The notes under the pieces: generated by a model
Told to the model about the DNA's origin: nothing
The model's input: the letters and a program-made list of their open reading frames with translations, nothing else
Database searches by the model: none
Shown here: positions 7,929 to 16,957 of the stretch, piece by piece
How the letters are laid out: each line of letters starts with the position of its first letter
How positions within the stretch are numbered: the first letter of the stretch is position 1
From: Candidatus Onthenecus intestinigallinarum
GTDB lineage: Bacteria > Bacillota > Clostridia > Christensenellales > Aristaeellaceae
Assembly (NCBI GenBank): GCA_018713325.1
Contig: DVFJ01000026.1
Span: forward strand, 1-44,152
Length of the DNA: 44,152 nucleotides
Direction of reading: 5' to 3'
Made by a program: the position numbers and the translations under genes

Positions 7929-7985
7929 CGGCACAGGGCTTCGCGGCACAGGCAGTCCCGTTTCATCGGGGCTGCCTTTTCATTT
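7906..7985 (+). terminator. attenuator: terminator hairpin and competing antiterminator
   Basis: Terminator: GGCAGTCCC (7951-7959) pairs with GGGGCTGCC (7968-7976) through nine pairs including one G-T, followed by TTTTCATTT (7977-7985). Competing structure: CGGGCTG (7906-7912), just after the Tyr/Phe codons, is complementary to CAGTCCCG (7953-7960) with one bulged base. A ribosome stalled on the Tyr codons leaves 7906-7912 free to capture the terminator arm; one that reaches the stop codon at 7926 covers it and the terminator forms. A 10-base direct repeat GCGGCACAGG (7928-7937, 7943-7952) sits between. Pairing was done by eye, without energies. Confidence 0.82.
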
Positions 7986-8014
7986 GACGACGCAGGACGG
8001 AAGGAGATGCGCAC

Positions 8015-9028
8015 ATGATCATCATCGTCAAACATGGAACCCCGCAGCCGAAGATTGACCAACTCATCCGGGACGTAGAGCGGCTGGGCGTGAAGGTGCA
8101 CTACAGCGCGGGCACGCAGTCGACCATCCTGGGCCTGGTGGGCGACACGTCGCACGTGAACCCGGACACGCTGCGCGCCAACGAGGTCGTGGCGGACGTG
8201 CGGCGGATCTCGGAGCCGTACAAGGCGGCGAACCGGCGCTTCCACCCGGACGACACGCACGTGTCGGTGGCGGGGCGCACGGTGGGCGAAGGATTCTTCC
8301 ACGTGATCGCGGGCCCGTGCTCGGTGGAGAGCGAGGAGCAGCTGCTGACGGTGGCGCAGTCGGTCAAGGAGAGCGGCGCGACGTTTTTGCGTGGGGGCGC
8401 GTTCAAGCCGCGCACGTCGCCGTATTCGTTCCAGGGGCTGGAGACGGACGGGCTGCGGCTGCTGCGGGAGGCGCGGCGGGTGACGGGCCTGCCCATCGTC
8501 ACGGAGATCATGGGCGAATCGCAGCTGGACGACTTTGCGGATGTGGACATCGTGCAGGTGGGCGCGCGCAACATGCAGAACTTCCGGCTGCTCAAGGAGC
8601 TGGGGCGCAGCCGCAAGCCGGTGCTGCTCAAGCGGGGCCTGGCCAACACGATCGAGGAGCTGCTCATGAGCGCGGAGTACATCCTGGCCGGCGGCAACCC
8701 GAACGTCATCCTGTGCGAGCGGGGCATCCGCACGTTTGAGAAGATGATCCGCAACAACCTGGACATCTCGGCCATTCCGCTCATCAAGGAGAAGTCGCAC
8801 CTGCCCGTGATCGTGGATCCCAGCCACGCGGCGGGCATGGCGCGCATGGTGCAGCCGCTCTCGCGTGCGGCGATCGCCGCGGGCGCGGACGGCCTGCTGA
8901 TCGAGGTGCACAATAACCCCGCGTGCGCGCTGTGCGACGGCGCGCAGTCGCTGGACATGCCGTCCTTCGCGCAGGTGATGCAGGACGTACGCCGGCGCGT
9001 GGCGTTCGAGGGCAAGCAGATGGGCTGA
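8015..9028 (+). CDS. aroF: 3-deoxy-7-phosphoheptulonate (DAHP) synthase, type I-beta
   Basis: Encodes 337 residues. It condenses phosphoenolpyruvate and erythrose 4-phosphate, the entry step of the shikimate pathway. Residues 1-70 form the ferredoxin-like regulatory domain of the Thermotoga type; the barrel follows, with GPCSVES (100-106, metal-ligand Cys102) and KPRTSPYSFQG (131-141). In characterised members the N-terminal domain gives feedback inhibition by Tyr and Phe, which fits the Tyr/Phe codons of the leader upstream: the same amino acids would then control both activity and transcription. Start ATG 8015, AAGGAG at 8001-8006. It appears monocistronic: its own promoter and attenuator upstream, a strong terminator downstream. 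Confidence 0.93.
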   Translation: MIIIVKHGTPQPKIDQLIRDVERLGVKVHYSAGTQSTILGLVGDTSHVNPDTLRANEVVADVRRISEPYKAANRRFHPDDTHVSVAGRTVGEGFFHVIAGPCSVESEEQLLTVAQSVKESGATFLRGGAFKPRTSPYSFQGLETDGLRLLREARRVTGLPIVTEIMGESQLDDFADVDIVQVGARNMQNFRLLKELGRSRKPVLLKRGLANTIEELLMSAEYILAGGNPNVILCERGIRTFEKMIRNNLDISAIPLIKEKSHLPVIVDPSHAAGMARMVQPLSRAAIAAGADGLLIEVHNNPACALCDGAQSLDMPSFAQVMQDVRRRVAFEGKQMG

Positions 9029-9065
9029 GGGCAATGCCCTTTGCCCCATCCCGCGACGTCTGCCG

Positions 9066-9100
9066 AAAAAAAAAGATCCCCCCGCCGACCGGCGGGGGGA
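9066..9100. terminator. bidirectional terminator between aroF and the opp operon
   Basis: A perfect 10-bp stem (9077-9086 with 9091-9100) with loop GACC. Nine A before it form the T run for the minus-strand opp operon; on the + strand it is followed by TTTGAT. Confidence 0.85.
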
Positions 9101-9117
9101 TTTGATGTGGGCTTTCC

Positions 9118-9333
9118 TCAGCGCACGAGGAAGAAGTAGGCCAGCAGCGACGCGCCGCCCAGCAGCACAAGGCAGACGGGCACGATCACCAGCAGCGCGG
9201 AGAGGATCAGCGCGGGCACGTCGCCCTTTTCGATCTGGTCGCCGAGGGTCTCGTCCGTGAGCGCGGCGGGCGAATTGCCGCGCCGCTCGCGCAGGAAGCG
9301 GATGGCTCGCTCGTATTTGCGCTGAAAGATCAT
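9118..9333 (-). CDS. small membrane protein at the end of the opp operon
   Basis: Encodes 71 residues: a basic, Arg-rich N-terminal half, then a single hydrophobic segment (about residues 41-68) reaching almost to the C terminus. I recognise no family. It starts 15 bp after the oppF stop with AAGGAG upstream and is followed by the operon terminator, so it is very likely co-expressed with the peptide importer. It may be an accessory subunit or simply a small hypothetical protein. Confidence 0.55.
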   Translation of the reverse strand: MIFQRKYERAIRFLRERRGNSPAALTDETLGDQIEKGDVPALILSALLVIVPVCLVLLGGASLLAYFFLVR

Positions 9334-9348
9334 GGGAGGCTCCTTTCG

Positions 9349-10906
9349 TCAGTCGCCGGCCTTGGCCTCGTCCTGCGCGCCGAGCATGTGGTGGCAGGCG
9401 ACGAAGTGATTGGGGCCGACCTGGGTCCAGTCGGGCACCGCGTGCTCGCAGATCTCGGTGCAGTAGCGGCAGCGGGTGTGGAACTTGCAGCCGGCGGGCG
9501 GGTTGACGGGGCTGGGGATGTCGCCCTCGAGGATGCGCATCTCGCGCGGGTTGTCCACGTCGGTGGTGGGGATGGCGGCCATCAGCGCCTCGGTATAGGG
9601 ATGGCGCGGGTGGTCGAACAGCTCCTGCGCGGGCGCGAGCTCGACGAGGTTGCCCAGGTACATGACGCCGATGCGGTCGGAGATGTACTTGACGACCGAC
9701 AGGTCGTGCGTGATGAACAGGTAGGTGAGGTGCTGCTGCTCCTTGAGGTCGCGCAGCAGGTTGATGATCTGGGACTGGATGGATACATCCAGCGCGCTGA
9801 CGGCCTCGTCGCACACGACGAACTTGGGGCGCACGGCCAGCGAGCGGGCGATGCCGATGCGCTGGCGCTGGCCGCCGGAGAACTGGTGCGGATAGCGGTG
9901 CAGGAAGTAGCTGGCCAGGCCGGCCTCGTCCATCACGCGCAGGATCTCGTCCTGCATGCGCTTGTCGTTGCGCTTGAAGAACTTGTGCGCGCGCATGCCC
10001 TCGCCGACGATCTGGCCGACGGTCATGCGGGGATTGAGCGAGGAGTAGGGATCCTGGAAGATCATCTGCAGGTCGCGGCGCAGGCGGCGGATCTCGTCGT
10101 AGCGCAGGCGGGCCAGGTCGACGCCCTCGTCGCGGAAGGCCTCCAGGCGCTGAAACTCGGGGTCGTCCCGGTACTGCTCGCGCATGCGCTCGATCTCGCC
10201 GCGGGCCTGGGCGACCTGCGCGCGCAGGTCCTCGATGGCCTTTTCCTGCGCACGCACGGCGGCCTTGCGCTTTTCGGCGCGGGCGCGCTGGGCGGCGGGG
10301 TTCTTGCCGGCGCGCACGGCCTCGGCGGCGGCAAAGTCGGCGTCGTCAAAGGCGAGGCGCAGGTCCTCCAGCTTGCGCTCGGCGGCGCACAGCCTGGAGG
10401 AGATGCGGTAGACCTTGAGAAACGCCTCGGACACGGGCTTGAGGTCGGGCGCGTTGATGAAGCCGCCAATCAGATTCGCCATGTCCAGGAAGGCGTCGTT
10501 GGCCTCCTTTTCGGCGCGGGTGAGGTCGTTGTACTTGGCGTACTTGGCCTTGCCGTCGGGCAGGGCGTCGTACTCGCGGCGCACGGCGTCGCGGCGCTCG
10601 CGCAGCGTCTTGAGCTGCGCGCGGCGCTTGTCAAGCGTCGCGAGGGTCTGGCCGACGTACTTGGGGGCCAGGTCGTCCAGCGTGCGGCCATAGTACATGG
10701 TGCGCCCGTCGGTCTGGCGGTAGAGCTGCAGCAGCGTGCGGCCCAAGGTGGACTTGCCGCAGCCGGACTCGCCGACCAGGCCGAGCGTCTCGCCCTCGTA
10801 GATGTCCAGCGTGATGCCGTCGTTGGCGCGCACGTACAGGCCCCTGCGCTTGAGGGGGAAGTACTGCTTGAGGTTGGTGATGCGCAGCAGCACGCGCGGG
10901 TTGTCG

Positions 10907-10920
<14 letters not shown>
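9349..10920 (-). CDS. oppF: oligopeptide ABC transporter ATPase (OppF-like) with a large insert
   Basis: Encodes 523 residues, against roughly 310-330 for ordinary OppF. Walker A GESGCGKST (50-58), Q-loop IFQDPYSSLNPRMTV (287-301), signature FSGGQRQR (347-354), Walker B VVCDEAVSALD (368-378), H-loop ITHD (403-406) and the C-terminal Cys cluster GCKFHTRCRYCTEIC (477-491), typical of Opp/Dpp ATPases, are all present. The extra length is one insert, about residues 85-270, between Walker A and the Q-loop, highly charged and heptad-like, probably coiled coil. Its start overlaps the end of oppD by 14 bp. Confidence 0.9.
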
Positions 10921-11899
<979 letters not shown>

Positions 11900-11912
11900 T
11901 CGTCACACCTCC

Positions 11913-13766
11913 TCAGCGTTCATTGGACTTGGGGTCGATCGCATCGCGCAGGCCGTCGCCGACGAGGTTGATGCAGATGGTGCACACGCCGAAGATGGCG
12001 GCGGGGAAGACCCAGCGCCACCAGTACTGCTGGATGACGACGGAGTTGTTGGCGCCGTCGAGCAGGTTGCCCCAGGTGGGCGTGGGCAGGGGGATGCCAA
12101 AGCCCAGGTAGGAGAGCGTGGACTCGGTCAGCATGCAGGTGGCGAAGTCGAGCGTCATGCTCACCAGCAGCAGGGAGAACACGTTGGGCAGGATGTGGCG
12201 GAAGACGATGGAGACCTCGCGAATGCCCATGGCCTTGGCGGCGGTGACGTATTCCATCTCGCGCTGGGCGAGGATCTGCGCGCGGATGAGGCGGCAGGTG
12301 CCGGTCCAGCTGAGCACGCCGAGCACGACCATGATGAGGTACATGCGTCGGGTGGGGTCGATGCGCGTGCCGATGACGGCGGAGAGGATCATCGCGAAGG
12401 GGATGAAGGGCAGGCCGCCGACGATCTCGGAGATGCGCATGACGAGGATGTCGACCTTGCCGCCGAAGTAGCCGGCCAGGCCGCCCAGGATCACGCCGAT
12501 GAGCGTGGCGATGACCACGGAGATGGCGCCGACGGTCATGGTGACGCGACCGCCGTTGATGATGCGGGTGAGCATGTCGCGGCCCAGGTCGTCGGTGCCC
12601 AGCGGGAAGCCCTTGAGGCCCCAGGTGTAGACGTTTCCGTCGGCGTCGAGCGCGTAGTTCTGGAAGTTGCCGGTGTAGATGGCCGTGACCTGCTTGCCCT
12701 CCAGGCTGTCGGGCACGTCGGTCTGGCCGTACTTGTTGTTGCCCCAGGAGACGACGGAGCCGTCCTCGAGCAGGGCGGTGTAGTGGGCGCGCCCGCCGTA
12801 CAGGCGCGTAACCCTGGCCTCAAAGGCGGGGATGTTGCCCTCGCCGGAGCCGGTGTTGCCCCACACGTACACCTCGCCGTCCTCGGTGAGCGCGGCGGCG
12901 GTCTTGGCGGTGGAGGCGATGTCGACGACCTTCTTGCCCTCCAGCCCCGCGGGGATGCTGGCCAGCGGGTTGCCGCTGCCCTTGTAGCCGGTGTAGGCGA
13001 CGGTGCCGTCCTTGAGCAGGGCGATGTACTCGTTGGAGGTCAGCGCGACCTTCTGGATGTTGCCCTGGTACTCGCTGCGGATCTTGGCGTCGGCCATGTT
13101 GGTGTTGCCCCACAGGTAGAGCGTGCCCTCGGCGGACACGGCCGCGGAGAACTGGTTGCCGGCCTCCAGCTGCACGATGTCCCAGTCCTCGCCGCTCTGC
13201 ATGGCGCGCTTCATGTCGGAGGAGAACTGGTCCTGGCGCAGGCGGGTGTTGCCCCAGACGTAGAGCTGCCCGTCCTCGGCCAGCGCGACGGCGTGGTCCT
13301 CGCCGGCGGCGATCATGGTCAGGTCAGCCTCGCGGACCTCGTCGGGGATGTCGGCCAGGTCGATCTTGTCGGTGATGCGGGTGTGGCCCCAGGTGTACAT
13401 GTGGCCGTCCCGGTCGATGCCGATGCCGTAGGTGCGGCCGGCGGCGATGTCGGCGACGTTGCCGATCATCTCCTTGGGCAGGCTCATCATGTTGTATCCG
13501 GGGGGCAGGTTGGTGAGCGTGCTATCCTGCTCGCTCAGGTCGAGCACCCAGTAGCGGGGCCCGATGAGCACCAGCAGGAAGATGCACAGGAACACGATCA
13601 GGCCGGTCATGGCGAGCTTTTTGTGCAGGAAGTTGTTGACGACGGTGCGCAGCGGGGTCTGCACCTGCTCTTCCTGCAGGATGTCGCGCACCTCGGCGTC
13701 GCCGCCCATCACACCGCGGCGAAGCCAGCGCCAGAGGAAGAAGCCCTTTTTCTTGCTCTTTGCCAC
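11913..13766 (-). CDS. oppC: OppC-type permease fused to a seven-repeat RCC1-like propeller
   Basis: Encodes 617 residues, about twice a normal OppC. Residues 1-50 are a basic cytoplasmic tail, 52-71 the first membrane helix. Residues about 102-385 hold seven repeats ending in patterns such as DGxxYxWGNT (for example around 125, 170, 218, 300, 340 and 382), the hallmark of RCC1/alpha-tubulin-suppressor propellers. OppC sequence resumes at FPLGTDDLGRDMLTRIINGG (387-406), with further helices and the EAA-type loop AAKAMGIREVSIVFRHILPN (509-528). By topology the propeller sits outside the membrane, in the loop after helix 1. Start GTG 13766 behind GAGGAGG; 16 bp after oppB. Confidence 0.9.
   Translation of the reverse strand: MAKSKKKGFFLWRWLRRGVMGGDAEVRDILQEEQVQTPLRTVVNNFLHKKLAMTGLIVFLCIFLLVLIGPRYWVLDLSEQDSTLTNLPPGYNMMSLPKEMIGNVADIAAGRTYGIGIDRDGHMYTWGHTRITDKIDLADIPDEVREADLTMIAAGEDHAVALAEDGQLYVWGNTRLRQDQFSSDMKRAMQSGEDWDIVQLEAGNQFSAAVSAEGTLYLWGNTNMADAKIRSEYQGNIQKVALTSNEYIALLKDGTVAYTGYKGSGNPLASIPAGLEGKKVVDIASTAKTAAALTEDGEVYVWGNTGSGEGNIPAFEARVTRLYGGRAHYTALLEDGSVVSWGNNKYGQTDVPDSLEGKQVTAIYTGNFQNYALDADGNVYTWGLKGFPLGTDDLGRDMLTRIINGGRVTMTVGAISVVIATLIGVILGGLAGYFGGKVDILVMRISEIVGGLPFIPFAMILSAVIGTRIDPTRRMYLIMVVLGVLSWTGTCRLIRAQILAQREMEYVTAAKAMGIREVSIVFRHILPNVFSLLLVSMTLDFATCMLTESTLSYLGFGIPLPTPTWGNLLDGANNSVVIQQYWWRWVFPAAIFGVCTICINLVGDGLRDAIDPKSNER
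12612..13463 (-). repeat. DNA encoding the RCC1-like repeats of OppC
   Basis: Seven units of roughly 30-50 codons (units start near residues 103, 149, 197, 237, 280, 319 and 360), each with a hydrophobic strand, a short GxxH/N-like turn, an ALxxDG turn and a YxWG strand. Units 4 and 5 are the most diverged. Seven is the blade number of RCC1. Confidence 0.8.
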
Positions 13767-13782
13767 TTGTCTTCCTCCTCTC

Positions 13783-14802
13783 TCACTTGTCCACGCGCAC
13801 GCGCGGGTCGACCAGGCCGTAGCTGACGTCGATGAGCAGGTTGCCCACGAGCGAGACGACCGTATAGAACATCTGGATGGCCAGTACCAGCTCAAAGTCC
13901 TGATTGTTCAGGCCCTGCCAGTACAGGCGGCCCATGCCGTTGAGCGCGAACGTGTTCTCGATGATGACCGAGCCGCTGAAGATGCTCAGGAACCAGCCGA
14001 AGATGCTGGTGACGACCGGCAGCAGCGCGTTGCGCCAGGCGTGGGAGTAGATGACGACCTTTTCGCGCAGGCCCTTGGCGCGCGCGGTGCGGATATAGTC
14101 CATGCTCAGCGCCTCGATCATGGCGGAGCGCACGTAGCGCGTCATGCCGCCAAGGGAGGCGAACGTCATGACGATAACGGGCAGCGTGATGTGGTAGAGC
14201 TTGTCCACAAACGCTTCCCAGTCGTTTGCGTAGGTGATGCCGGCAGTACGGCTGCCCATGATGGGGAAGATGCGCCACAGCACGCAGAAGAAGAACATGA
14301 AGATCAGCGAGATGATGTAGATCGGGATGCTGTAGCCCAGGATGGTGACCACCTGCATGCTCTGATCGAACTTCTTGCCCTTGCGCACGGCGCAGTAGAT
14401 GCCCACCGGGATCGTGATGCCCAGCGAGAGGATCGTGGAGAAGATGTTGATGAAGATCGTGTTCTTCATCGGCTCGACGATGACGTCGACGGCGTCCTTT
14501 TTGAAGAATTGGGAATAGCCCAGATTGCCCTGCAGCAGTCCGTTGAACGTTCCGTCCACGTCCGTCCACAGGCCCATCCAGCGCAGATAGCGTACGATCA
14601 GCGGATCGTCCAGGCCCAGCTGTGCGCGCAGTTGCCGGTACATGGTCTCGTATTCGTCGGGGCGCAGGGTCTGCCTGACACCCTCCAGCTGCGCGCGCGC
14701 GGGGTCGGAGGGAATCAGATTGTACAGCGCATACATCAGCAGCGAGATGATCAGGAAGACCAGCACGATGTACCCGATGCGCTTGAGCACGTATTTGCCC
14801 AT
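13783..14802 (-). CDS. oppB: oligopeptide ABC transporter permease (OppB-like)
   Basis: Encodes 339 residues with six expected membrane helices. OppB marks: the N-terminal YVLKRIGYIVLVFLIIS helix, the long external loop with GNLGYSQFF, and the EAA loop YIRTARAKGLREKVVIYSHAWRNALLP. It forms the channel with OppC. The start was set at ATG 14802 (MGKYVLKR), which follows AAGGGATGG; the upstream extension contains the oppA-oppB hairpin region and is not OppB-like. Length and motifs are ordinary, so only OppC in this pair is rebuilt. Confidence 0.92.
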   Translation of the reverse strand: MGKYVLKRIGYIVLVFLIISLLMYALYNLIPSDPARAQLEGVRQTLRPDEYETMYRQLRAQLGLDDPLIVRYLRWMGLWTDVDGTFNGLLQGNLGYSQFFKKDAVDVIVEPMKNTIFINIFSTILSLGITIPVGIYCAVRKGKKFDQSMQVVTILGYSIPIYIISLIFMFFFCVLWRIFPIMGSRTAGITYANDWEAFVDKLYHITLPVIVMTFASLGGMTRYVRSAMIEALSMDYIRTARAKGLREKVVIYSHAWRNALLPVVTSIFGWFLSIFSGSVIIENTFALNGMGRLYWQGLNNQDFELVLAIQMFYTVVSLVGNLLIDVSYGLVDPRVRVDK

Positions 14803-14829
14803 CGTTTTCCATCCCTTCTCAGGCCCCGT

Positions 14830-14864
14830 AAAAGAGAGGGCAGGCAAGCGATGCCCACCCTCTC
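14830..14864 (-). terminator. hairpin with short T run between oppA and oppB
   Basis: On the minus strand GAGAGGG (14864-14858) pairs with CCCTCTC (14840-14834), with an inner GGCA/TGCC stem (14855-14852 with 14846-14843), and is followed by TTTTACGGGG. It fits a leaky terminator or a 3' stabiliser that lets OppA exceed the membrane subunits. Confidence 0.6.
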
Positions 14865-14895
14865 CTGGGAACCTATGCTTGGCGGCCGGCCGGGA

Positions 14896-16815
14896 TTATT
14901 CGGCGACCGTGCAGTACAGAATCGCCTGCTGGAAGTCCCAGAAGGAATCCTGCGTATAGCCCTCGAGCCAATCGGGGTACATGGTCACGTACACGTTGGA
15001 GTAGAGCGGGATCTCGGGGAGCAGCTCGTTCCAGCGCTGGACGTACTGCTGCCAGATGCTCAGGTAGGTATCCACGTCGTCGGACTCCACGCCGTAGACC
15101 ATGTCCATGGTCAGCTGGTCGATCGTCTCGTCGAAGAGGTAGTTGGTGTTCCAACCGGCGGCGACCATCTCGGGATCGTCGGTGAAGTTGTAGGCCACGT
15201 CATAGATGGGCGTCCAGTTGGTGGCCAGGTTGTACATGCCGTAGGTCGGCACGCCGTACTTCTCGCCCTGGGTCGCGTCGCGGTAGATGAAGTTGAGCAT
15301 CTCGTCGAACGTCATGATGTTCTGACGGATCTCCATGCCGGCGGCCGCCACGTCGGGGTTCTGCACGAGCATGACGTTGAGCAGGTCGGAGACGGAGTTG
15401 TTCTCAGAGGAGGACCACTCGATGATCAGCGGCATGAGGATGGTGCCGTCCGCGAGGGTGACGTTGTGCGCGTAGGTGCCGGCCTCTTCGGCGGTGACCT
15501 TCTTGTAGCGCACGCCCTCGGTGTAGTCGGAGCCGTCCGCATTGTACACCCAGCCGTCGTCCACCAGCAGCTGCACAGCGCCGGCGGCGTCATAGGCATA
15601 GGCGTTCAGGTTCTCGTTGAGCCACTCCTCGGAGTCCATGTACTGCCACAGGCCGGTGCCGTACGGGCCGTTGACGACGCTGCCCCAGCCCTGGCAGAAC
15701 GTGTTGGCGAACTCGTTGCGGTCCAGCAGCATGGCGACCGCCTGGCGCACGGCGACGAACTGCGTCGGGCCAAAGTCGCACTGGAACTGGATCTTGCCGT
15801 AGCCCGGGCGGTCAAAGGTGACGTAGTCAAAGCCGTAGCCCAGCTGAGCGGCGACAGCCTCGTCCTCCATGATGTCCATGGCGGTGTTGATCTGCGTGCC
15901 GTCGGTGACGGTGTCGTAGAAGTTGAACGCGCCGGTCTTCATCGCGTCGGCCCAGGTGGCATCCTCGGCGCGCACGACGACGATCTTCTCAATGGAAGGC
16001 TTCTGGCCCTCAAAGTTGCCGGCGTAGTTGGGGTTGATCTCCAGGGTCGCCTGCAGGGCGGCCTGGTCGAACTCCACCAGGTTGTACGGGCCGGCGGACA
16101 CGCGGTCGGGGCCGGCGTAGAAGCGGGCGTTGTTCAGGTGCTCCTGGATCGCCGCGGCGGTGAACTCGCCGCCGGTGATGTAGCAGCCCTCGCCGTCGTC
16201 GGCCACGTCGTAGCCTTCGCCCAGCCAGTACTCGATGTCAAACGCGCCGACAGCGGCGTAGTTCAGGTCGTAGAAGTAGGGCAGCTTGTCGGCCGCGATG
16301 GTCAGCGAGAACGTGTAGTCGTCGATCAGGCGCACGCCGCTGAGCGCGGTGGTCTCGCCGTCATAGAACGCCTGGCCACCCTCGTAGTTGAGGTAGGCGG
16401 AGGAGGTGATGGCCAGATCGGTGATCAGCGGGCTGCTGAGCAGCACCTGATGCCACACGAAGTCCTTCGCGGTGATGGCGTCGCCGTTGTTGTACACCAG
16501 GCCCTCGTTGATCTGGATGGTGTACGTCTTGGTGCCGTCCTCGTTCTCCGTGGTCTCCAGGCTCTTGGTGACCGTCGGATTGACGACCAGCTCGCCGCCC
16601 TGGTTGGTGACGACGGTGTCATAGTCGTTGGACAGTTCGCGCAGCATCATGTCGGTGGCGCCGTTGGACCACCAGGCGCCGGGCGCGAAGTCGCCGGTGA
16701 TCTCGGTGCTGGAGCCGTAGATGACGACGCCCTTTTCCGAGGTCACGGCCTCTTCGGCCAGGGCTACGCTGAAGAGCATGGCCAGCGCGAGCAGCATGGC
16801 AAGCAGCTTCTTCAT
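14896..16815 (-). CDS. oppA: oligopeptide-type extracellular solute-binding protein (SBP_bac_5)
   Basis: Encodes 639 residues, long for an OppA but within the family. Residues 1-20 are a Sec signal peptide ending in VALA, followed by EEAV; there is no lipobox Cys, so the mature protein would not be lipid-anchored. Family-5 marks include KTYTIQINEGLVYNNGDAIT, DFVWHQ and ADKLPYFY. Start ATG 16815 with AAGGGGG upstream. It is first in oppA-B-C-D-F-small protein. The ligand is unknown: family-5 proteins bind peptides but also oligosaccharides and other solutes, and a GH112 gene lies directly upstream. Confidence 0.9.
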   Translation of the reverse strand: MKKLLAMLLALAMLFSVALAEEAVTSEKGVVIYGSSTEITGDFAPGAWWSNGATDMMLRELSNDYDTVVTNQGGELVVNPTVTKSLETTENEDGTKTYTIQINEGLVYNNGDAITAKDFVWHQVLLSSPLITDLAITSSAYLNYEGGQAFYDGETTALSGVRLIDDYTFSLTIAADKLPYFYDLNYAAVGAFDIEYWLGEGYDVADDGEGCYITGGEFTAAAIQEHLNNARFYAGPDRVSAGPYNLVEFDQAALQATLEINPNYAGNFEGQKPSIEKIVVVRAEDATWADAMKTGAFNFYDTVTDGTQINTAMDIMEDEAVAAQLGYGFDYVTFDRPGYGKIQFQCDFGPTQFVAVRQAVAMLLDRNEFANTFCQGWGSVVNGPYGTGLWQYMDSEEWLNENLNAYAYDAAGAVQLLVDDGWVYNADGSDYTEGVRYKKVTAEEAGTYAHNVTLADGTILMPLIIEWSSSENNSVSDLLNVMLVQNPDVAAAGMEIRQNIMTFDEMLNFIYRDATQGEKYGVPTYGMYNLATNWTPIYDVAYNFTDDPEMVAAGWNTNYLFDETIDQLTMDMVYGVESDDVDTYLSIWQQYVQRWNELLPEIPLYSNVYVTMYPDWLEGYTQDSFWDFQQAILYCTVAE

Positions 16816-16873
16816 GAAGTTTCCCCCTTCAAAAAGTGAAATACACGGATATCGCTATCCCTGTTTACCGTAC

Positions 16874-16902
16874 ATTGTAGCATAAATGCGAACACGGCGC
16901 AA
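16874..16902 (-). promoter_or_regulatory. promoter of oppA
   Basis: On the minus strand TTGCGC (16902-16897), 17 bp, TACAAT (16879-16874). The leader also holds GGATA-N4-TATCC at 16847-16860, an inverted repeat that could be an operator or only a small hairpin. Confidence 0.6.
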
Positions 16903-16957
16903 TACGGCATCGGCCAAATCTGCTGGAAATCGTACGTCATTTTTTGGCCCCGGCGCA

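Noticed and set aside
13564-16839. Very long + strand open frame (over 1000 codons) opposite oppA/oppB/oppC
   Set aside because: It is the mirror of three clearly coding genes in high-GC DNA; its translation is low-complexity (Val, His, Asp, Gly-rich) with no domain and no ribosome site.
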